Assembly: GCA_964293155.1 (NCBI GenBank)
Contig: CAXYYA010000001.1
Coordinates: 1-64,000 of the forward strand
Direction of reading: 5' to 3'
From: JAQVEB01 sp028698105
GTDB lineage: Bacteria; Bacteroidota; Bacteroidia; Bacteroidales; Dysgonomonadaceae
Length of the DNA: 64,000 bases
A program made the position numbers and the translations under genes. The notes under the pieces were generated by a model. It had not been told where the DNA came from. It did not search any database and saw nothing but the letters and a program-made list of their open reading frames with translations. This document shows, piece by piece, positions 59,543 to 64,000 of the stretch (position 1 is its first letter; each line of letters opens with the position of its first letter).

Positions 59543-61639
59543 TTAAAATGATAACGAGAGGCTCACGCCCGCTGTAAACGGTCTTCCGGGTTTTCCCAAC
59601 TGCCGTTTCGACATGGTGAAATAATATCCCAAATACTTGGTATTGGTGATATTTTTTGCCCAGAGTGCAAAAGTAACATTCTTTTTTTGAACAGCGATGT
59701 TTCCATCCAGCAAACCATAGAAATCCTGCGCTTTTTCGTTGTCTTCGTTCCAGTAAATCTTGCCCATGCCGCGGTAATTGGCGTTGAATCTTATTTCGTC
59801 GGAGATGGCCGATTTGGCGGGAAGAATAAATTGCGCTCCCGCGCTCAGGGTGTGTTGAGGAACAAACGGCACAAATTTTCCGGAGTAGTCCACATCGGGG
59901 CTATAGACGTAATTGGTGAATGTGGCGTGCGTGTAGCCGTAGGCAAGATTGAAGTTGAACTGCCTCGAAGGTATGGCCTGTAACGAAAACTCCACACCTT
60001 TGCTCACGGAGTTTCCGGCATTGAAAATCTGAATTCCCAGCAATTCGAGCAATTGTTTGATCTGCTGATCGGTTATATCAATGTAAAACAACGCAAATTG
60101 TGTGTTTAGCCTGTTTTCAAGAAACGAAGCCTTGGCGCCGGCCTCGTAATTCCAACTGGTTTCGGGTTTGAAGGTGCGTTGGTCTTCGGTCTTAAAAACG
60201 GTGTTAAAACCGCCGGTTTTATAGCCCTTGGCTACGGTAGCGTAAACTTGCGCATTTTTGGCGAAAAAATATTGCAGCGAAACTTTCGGCGACCACTCCG
60301 AGAACGTGAGCGGCGAGTCGTACTCATTGCGAAGCTCCGCGTTTCCGTCAACGATTTTATTTTCCACATACACCGAATTAGCGCGTTCAAAATCGTACCG
60401 GATTCCGGCTTCCAGCTTCAAATTGGGCGTAAAATAAACGTCGGATTGGTGGTAAACGTCAAAGCCGCGCGAAAAATCGTCGTAAGTTTTCTCTAATTTG
60501 TAGGGCGGTTTCATCATGTTCATGTACACATCGGTATTTCGACCGATGTTGTGATTGAACGCGAAAACGCCCACGTGCCAGTTGTAAAATCCCGTGTTCA
60601 GACCCCGCAGATTAATCTCTTGCGAGAGCAAAAACTGATCTTCCGACTGAACGGCGTAATACAAATCTTTTGGCGAAGCATCCTGATCCACGTCATAAAC
60701 ATCGTTAAGCACCTGCGCCGATGTTTGCGAACGCAGCCAGAAATGCGGATTTCGATAATCTATCTGCAGGCCGCCGTCGTAAATTTTCCGGTCGTAAAAG
60801 CTTTTGTGATTGGTGCTCACCGAATCCACGTATCCCTCTTCATTCAGGTCTCCATACGTGAACGCGCCTTGTTTCACTTTCTCGAAACTATTCACCAGCC
60901 TGAAACTTAAATTATTGGCAGGGCGCCATTCCAGTCGGCTGTTCACCGAGGCCGAATAGTCCATTTTATCGGCTTTTGTGCCGGAATAAACATTAGGGAT
61001 GTATCCGCCAAAATGAGCAATATCCGCCGAAATGCCGTAGGCAAATCCATCGTTTACTTTTCCCAAATGCGAAACGGAGGCGTACAAATCGGTATAACTG
61101 CCTAAGCGCAGGTTCAGGCGCGTTCCCTGATGAACGAACGGTGATTTGGTGTTAACCAGAATAATTCCACCCATCGCATTCCTGCCGTAGAGCGTACCTT
61201 GCGGCCCGCGAAGGAATTCGATGCTTTCTACATCGGTCAGATTGATATCGAACGACGATTTTTCGAAGTGCGGGATGCCGTCAACATACATCGCCACACC
61301 CGGCGTATTAACCAGAGTTCCGATTCCGCGCACAAAAACCGATGATGTGCGTTTGGAATCGCGATCCAGCATAATGAAATTGGGAATGTAACCGATGAAA
61401 TCTTTCATTTCGGTTAGCTGTTTATTCTGCAACACATCGCCCGACACGGTGGTAGACGATATAGGCAGCATCCATTGCTTGTTGCTGAGCTTTATACCCG
61501 AAACAACAAGTGTATCCAGATTTACGTGTGTTAAAGAATCGTTTTTGAGTTGAGCTTCAGCCCTTAAGGCCGTAGAGGTCAGTAAGATCAGGATAAGGAA
61601 TTTTGTCCATCCCTTCTTTTGGCAGTAGTTGTGAGTCAT
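59543..61639 (-). CDS. TonB-dependent outer-membrane receptor (haem/siderophore type)
   Basis: A 698-residue beta-barrel receptor. N-terminal signal peptide (ends about ALRAEAQ), TonB box LDTLVVSGIK, plug domain (SSVFVRGIGTLVNTPGVAMYVDGIP, FLRGPQGTLYGRNAMGGIILV) and barrel with the usual last strand GVSLSLSF. It lacks the N-terminal carboxypeptidase-regulatory domain and a SusD partner, so it is not a glycan importer but of the iron/haem/cobalamin type. It is the first gene of the operon with the MFS transporter, hemN and hemG; import of a haem precursor is the simplest joint reading. No haem-binding motif can be pointed out with certainty. Confidence 0.86.
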   Translation of the reverse strand: MTHNYCQKKGWTKFLILILLTSTALRAEAQLKNDSLTHVNLDTLVVSGIKLSNKQWMLPISSTTVSGDVLQNKQLTEMKDFIGYIPNFIMLDRDSKRTSSVFVRGIGTLVNTPGVAMYVDGIPHFEKSSFDINLTDVESIEFLRGPQGTLYGRNAMGGIILVNTKSPFVHQGTRLNLRLGSYTDLYASVSHLGKVNDGFAYGISADIAHFGGYIPNVYSGTKADKMDYSASVNSRLEWRPANNLSFRLVNSFEKVKQGAFTYGDLNEEGYVDSVSTNHKSFYDRKIYDGGLQIDYRNPHFWLRSQTSAQVLNDVYDVDQDASPKDLYYAVQSEDQFLLSQEINLRGLNTGFYNWHVGVFAFNHNIGRNTDVYMNMMKPPYKLEKTYDDFSRGFDVYHQSDVYFTPNLKLEAGIRYDFERANSVYVENKIVDGNAELRNEYDSPLTFSEWSPKVSLQYFFAKNAQVYATVAKGYKTGGFNTVFKTEDQRTFKPETSWNYEAGAKASFLENRLNTQFALFYIDITDQQIKQLLELLGIQIFNAGNSVSKGVEFSLQAIPSRQFNFNLAYGYTHATFTNYVYSPDVDYSGKFVPFVPQHTLSAGAQFILPAKSAISDEIRFNANYRGMGKIYWNEDNEKAQDFYGLLDGNIAVQKKNVTFALWAKNITNTKYLGYYFTMSKRQLGKPGRPFTAGVSLSLSF

Positions 61640-61693
61640 GCGAATTTTTTCTCGATGGGTGTTACTTTTCTTTAAGTTACAAAGTAACTAATC

Positions 61694-61735
61694 CGTGAAA
61701 AAAAAAACAATCACTATTTATAGTGATTTTTTCAC
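61694..61735. terminator. Second terminator-like hairpin after the tRNA gene
   Basis: AATCACTA-TTTA-TAGTGATT (61709-61728, 8-bp perfect stem), extended by CGTGAAAAAA / TTTTTTCACG on the outside. On the minus strand it is followed by a run of ten T (GTTTTTTTTTT). Confidence 0.65.
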
Positions 61736-61765
61736 GCAAACCGCCGATTGGGGCACATCAAATAA

Positions 61766-61798
61766 AAAACGCTGTAATCTATCCAATTACAGCGTTTT
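61766..61798 (-). terminator. Terminator of the tRNA-Phe gene
   Basis: Perfect 13-bp stem AAAACGCTGTAAT / ATTACAGCGTTTT with a 7-base loop, followed on the minus strand by TTATTTG; 15 bases after the tRNA 3' end. Confidence 0.85.
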
Positions 61799-61813
61799 AG
61801 TGGTTTTCGCAAG

Positions 61814-61886
61814 TGGTGCCACCAGGAATCGAACCGGGGACACAAGGATTTTCAGTCCTTTGCTCTACCGACTGAGCTATGGCACC
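61814..61886 (-). tRNA. tRNA-Phe (anticodon GAA)
   Basis: Read on the minus strand the 73-nt gene starts GGTGCCATAGCTCAGTCGGT and has a 7-bp acceptor stem (GGTGCCA/TGGCACC), D-loop AGTCGGTAGAGC, anticodon loop CTGAAAA with GAA, and T-loop GGTTCGATTCC. The 3' CCA is not encoded (the sequence continues CTT after the discriminator A). Confidence 0.97.
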
Positions 61887-61908
61887 AACGTTTTTATTTT
61901 TGCGACTG

Positions 61909-61916
61909 CAAAGATA
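61909..61916 (-). promoter_or_regulatory. Predicted -7 element for tRNA-Phe
   Basis: TATCTTTG on the minus strand matches TAnnTTTG, 22 bases upstream of the tRNA 5' end. Confidence 0.6.
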
Positions 61917-61994
61917 GGTGTTTTTTTAAAAATAAAAAACTTTAGGTGTAAAAAATGTAACAAAAAATATTTCGCAGATTTTTTAGCCGCCATT

Positions 61995-63023
61995 TCATTC
62001 CCGAAGATGGTTCCAGCCCTGGGCTTTCAGCTCCATTTCCGTTCCGTCGCGGGTGATCAGGTTGCAGCCGTTTTCTTTTTTTGTTATGTGTCCGATGACG
62101 TGCATGCCCGGCAAGGATGAAACCCGTTCGTGATCGGCCAGAGGAACGGTGAAAAGAAGTTCGTAGTCTTCGCCTCCGTTAAGCGCTACGGTCGTTACAT
62201 TCATGCTGAACGTTTCGGCCATCATGGCCGTTTGGTAATCTACGGGAAGTCTTTCTTCGTAAATTACGCATCCCACATCGCTTTGTTTGCAGATGTGCAT
62301 AATATCGGACGAAACTCCGTCGGAAACGTCAATCATTGCCGTGGGTTTTATTCCGTTTTCGGCAAGCAATGCCGGAATGTCTTTTCGCGCCTCCGGCTTG
62401 AGTTGACGTTCCAAAAGGTATTCTTTTCCCGCAAAATCGGGCTGAGGACTGTTGCTGCCGCCAAAAACCGATTTCTCGCGTTCCAGCAGTTGCAAGCCCA
62501 TGTATGCCGCGCCCAAATCGCCCGACACACAAATCAAATCGGTATTCTTTGCACCATCCCGGTACACGATATCCTTCTCATCGGCATAGCCGATACAGGT
62601 AATGCTGATGGTAAATCCCGTGAGCGATGAGGTGGTGTCGCCTCCCACGATATCCACGCCGTAAATTTCGCAGGCGAGCATTAATCCTTCATAAAACAGT
62701 TCCAAATCCTCCACCGAAAATCTTTTTGATATACCCAGCGAAACCGTTATTTGTTGCGGCCTGCCGTTCATCGCGTAAATATCGGAAAAATTTACGATAG
62801 CCGCTTTGTAGCCCAAATGTTTCAACGGAACGTATGTAAGATCAAAATGAATGCCCTCCAACAACAAGTCGGTAGTTACCAGCGTACGCTTGCCCGCGTT
62901 ATCAATTACGGCGGCATCGTCGCCCACGCCTTTCAGCGATGAGGGTTGCGTGAGTTTTATCTCTTTTGCAAGATGGTCAATTAACCCGAATTCGCCGAGC
63001 GTTGCTATTTCTGTTCGTTGCAT
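61995..63023 (-). CDS. thiL: Thiamine-monophosphate kinase
   Basis: A 342-residue kinase that makes thiamine diphosphate from thiamine monophosphate. Family blocks: ATLGEFGLIDHLAKEI at the start, KGVGDDAAVID (Mg/ATP site), TTDLLLEGIHFDLTYVPLKHLGYKA, VGGDTTSS and MIDVSDGVSSDIMHIC, ending with NGGEDYELLFTVP. The start is the ATG at 63021-63023 (MQRTEIATLGEFG); the longer reading frame continues upstream through a repeat element and is not part of the enzyme. The product would supply cofactor for the E1 enzyme encoded elsewhere in the window. It follows the purine nucleoside phosphorylase gene on the same strand. Confidence 0.93.
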   Translation of the reverse strand: MQRTEIATLGEFGLIDHLAKEIKLTQPSSLKGVGDDAAVIDNAGKRTLVTTDLLLEGIHFDLTYVPLKHLGYKAAIVNFSDIYAMNGRPQQITVSLGISKRFSVEDLELFYEGLMLACEIYGVDIVGGDTTSSLTGFTISITCIGYADEKDIVYRDGAKNTDLICVSGDLGAAYMGLQLLEREKSVFGGSNSPQPDFAGKEYLLERQLKPEARKDIPALLAENGIKPTAMIDVSDGVSSDIMHICKQSDVGCVIYEERLPVDYQTAMMAETFSMNVTTVALNGGEDYELLFTVPLADHERVSSLPGMHVIGHITKKENGCNLITRDGTEMELKAQGWNHLRE

Positions 63024-63033
63024 GTATTGTTTT

Positions 63034-63113
63034 TTACCACGAAGACACGGAGGGCACTCAGAGACACAAAGTAAACTTAGTGTTTCTGAGTGTTCTTCGC
63101 GCCTCAGTGGTAA
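63034..63113. repeat. Imperfect 38-bp inverted repeat between the phosphorylase gene and thiL
   Basis: The arms 63034-63071 (TTACCACGAAGACACGG...) and 63076-63113 are complementary at about 29 of 38 positions, with a 4-base loop. It fills almost the whole gap between the two genes. The GAAGACACGGAG-type sequence resembles a repeat seen in many bacterial genomes. Confidence 0.75.
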
Positions 63114-63117
63114 TCTT

Positions 63118-63930
63118 TTAAATTCGTTGAATAATGGTGCGCATAATTTCCGCCATTTTGGGTTGCGCAATTTTAGCGGCTTCCTGCACGTCTTCGTGTG
63201 AAACTTCCACGATTTTCCCGATCACGCCTAAATCGGTGATGATAGAAAACGCCAACACCTTCATTTTCGCATGATTGGCAACGATCACTTCGGGAACGGT
63301 GGACATGCCCACGGCATCGCCACCGATAACGCGAAAGAAATTATACTCCGCCGGTGTTTCGAACGTTGGCCCCTGCACGCCCACGTACACGCCGTGTTGC
63401 AATTTAATGTTTTTTTCCCTGGCGATTTCCATTGCCTTCAGGCGCAAGTTCTTGTCGTAAGCTTCGCTCATATCGGGAAAGCGGGTGCCGAGTTCGTTGA
63501 AATTTTTGCCGTGTAACGGATGTTCGGGAAACATGTTGATGTGGTCTTCGATGAGCATGATGTCGCCGATATCGAAGCTGGGGTTCATGCCGCCGGCCGC
63601 GTTCGATACAAAGAGATATTCGATGCCGAGTGCCTGGAAAACCCGAATGGGGAAAGTTACCTGCTTCATGTCATACCCTTCGTAATAATGGAAACGTCCT
63701 TGCATGGCAAGCACTTTTTTCCCGCCTAGCGTGCCGATGATGAGTTTCCCGCTGTGTCCTTCCACGGTGGAAACGGGGAAATTGGGAATTTCGGTGTACG
63801 AAATTTCTTTTTTGTCGTCAATTTCGTGGACAAGCTCGCCGAGGCCGGTTCCTAAAATAATGGCGGTATTCGGTATTTCACCGATTTTACTTTTTAGATA
63901 ATCGCTGGTTTGTTTTATAGTTTCTAACAT
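63118..63930 (-). CDS. Purine nucleoside phosphorylase (trimeric, inosine/guanosine type)
   Basis: A 270-residue enzyme that cleaves purine nucleosides with phosphate to base and ribose-1-phosphate. Class signatures: ILGTGLGELV (phosphate-binding), VEGHSGKLIIG, MQGRFHYYEGYD, VSNAAGGMNPSFDIGDIMLIEDHIN, GPTFETPAEYNFFRVIGGDAVGMSTVPEVIVA, and Asn/Asp region ITDLGV. Length agrees with the trimeric group (about 270-290). The start is the ATG at 63928-63930, which overlaps the end of the upstream reading frame (probable lpxK). It is followed by a repeat and thiL. Confidence 0.94.
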   Translation of the reverse strand: MLETIKQTSDYLKSKIGEIPNTAIILGTGLGELVHEIDDKKEISYTEIPNFPVSTVEGHSGKLIIGTLGGKKVLAMQGRFHYYEGYDMKQVTFPIRVFQALGIEYLFVSNAAGGMNPSFDIGDIMLIEDHINMFPEHPLHGKNFNELGTRFPDMSEAYDKNLRLKAMEIAREKNIKLQHGVYVGVQGPTFETPAEYNFFRVIGGDAVGMSTVPEVIVANHAKMKVLAFSIITDLGVIGKIVEVSHEDVQEAAKIAQPKMAEIMRTIIQRI

Positions 63931-64000
63931 GATGGTTTATTTTTTTATTAAATGATTCTTTTTTCGATTTTTCCATAAATTTTACCTGAATCGGAACGTA
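63887..64000 (-). CDS. lpxK: C-terminal end of a probable tetraacyldisaccharide 4'-kinase (LpxK), cut by window edge
   Basis: On the minus strand a frame is open from the window edge to a TAA at 63887-63889, 37 codons, reading YVPIQVKFMEKSKKESFNKKI and then a tail that overlaps the phosphorylase start by 44 bases. The segment Y-P-I-x-V-x-F followed by F-N-x-x-I is the usual C-terminus of Bacteroidetes LpxK, and lpxK-phosphorylase-thiL is, to my knowledge, a common gene order there. LpxK phosphorylates lipid A precursor. With only 37 codons visible this is a moderately supported call. Confidence 0.5.
   Translation of the reverse strand, partial: YVPIQVKFMEKSKKESFNKKINHHVRNYKTNQRLSKK

Noticed and set aside
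61640..61813. Attachment site beside tRNA-Phe
   Set aside because: No integrase gene and no repeat of the tRNA 3' end was seen; the downstream hairpins read as terminators.
63021..63170. 49-residue N-terminal extension of ThiL
   Set aside because: The extension is translated from the inverted repeat at 63034-63113; the family start is the ATG at 63021-63023.

Overview
The window comes from a member of the Bacteroidota, most likely order Bacteroidales. Evidence: a SusC/SusD starch locus, the glycine-lipid acyltransferase pair (glsA/glsB type), a rhamnose operon like that of Bacteroides, a fused alpha/beta E1 dehydrogenase, promoters of the Bacteroidetes type (TTTG, about 20 nt, TAnnTTTG), and few Shine-Dalgarno sequences. 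Genus and species cannot be fixed from the sequence alone. I see no rRNA, transposase, integrase, phage structural module or CRISPR array.

Layout. 1-2.9 kb: arginine deiminase (runs off the left edge) divergent from a cyclic-2,3-diphosphoglycerate-synthetase-like GTPase. 2.9-13.2 kb: a starch-utilisation operon read leftward (susC, susD, a susE/F-like lipoprotein, a susA-like neopullulanase, a GH13 lipoprotein) with a 14-bp palindrome upstream. 13.5-15.4 kb: glycine-lipid acyltransferases. 15.7-32.6 kb: the division and cell-wall cluster (mraZ, rsmH, ftsL-like, ftsI, murE, mraY, murD, ftsW, murG, murC, ftsQ, ftsA, ftsZ), interrupted by a four-helix-bundle gene, an unknown lipoprotein and a REP-type inverted repeat. 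32.6-34.7 kb: yqeY, a secreted creatininase-like amidohydrolase and a small secreted protein. 34.8-37.3 kb: a DsrE-like gene and a DUF134 / metallo-beta-lactamase / DUF5320-like / NifX-like cluster whose promoter spacer lies inside a perfect 20-bp palindrome. 37.3-42.2 kb: rhamnose regulator, permease, isomerase and kinase, without an aldolase. 42.5-48.2 kb: 2-oxoacid dehydrogenase complex (E2, E3, fused E1) with an inserted GxxExxY gene. 48.2-55.5 kb: a lipoprotein, a DinD-like gene, then PHP protein, aldolase/SDR fusion, sorbose-1-phosphate-reductase-like dehydrogenase and a tandem class II aldolase. 55.5-61.6 kb: hemG, hemN, an MFS transporter and a TonB-dependent receptor in one leftward operon. 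61.8-64 kb: tRNA-Phe, thiL, purine nucleoside phosphorylase and the end of a probable lpxK.

Working together. The sus genes bind, cleave and import starch; rhamnose genes feed rhamnulose-1-phosphate to an aldolase that is absent from their operon but may be supplied by the 49.5-55.5 kb cluster. The hem operon looks like late tetrapyrrole salvage (uptake plus the final oxidations).

Most unusual: several families of short repeats sit inside operons and often contribute coding sequence. A GC-rich palindromic element is read in frame in MurC, the E2 subunit and the aldolase/SDR fusion, giving a PPGGLRG-like peptide each time, and supplies stop codons for MurG and the dehydrogenase. Two orphan-family genes (four-helix bundle, GxxExxY) are each flanked by imperfect inverted repeats inside essential operons.
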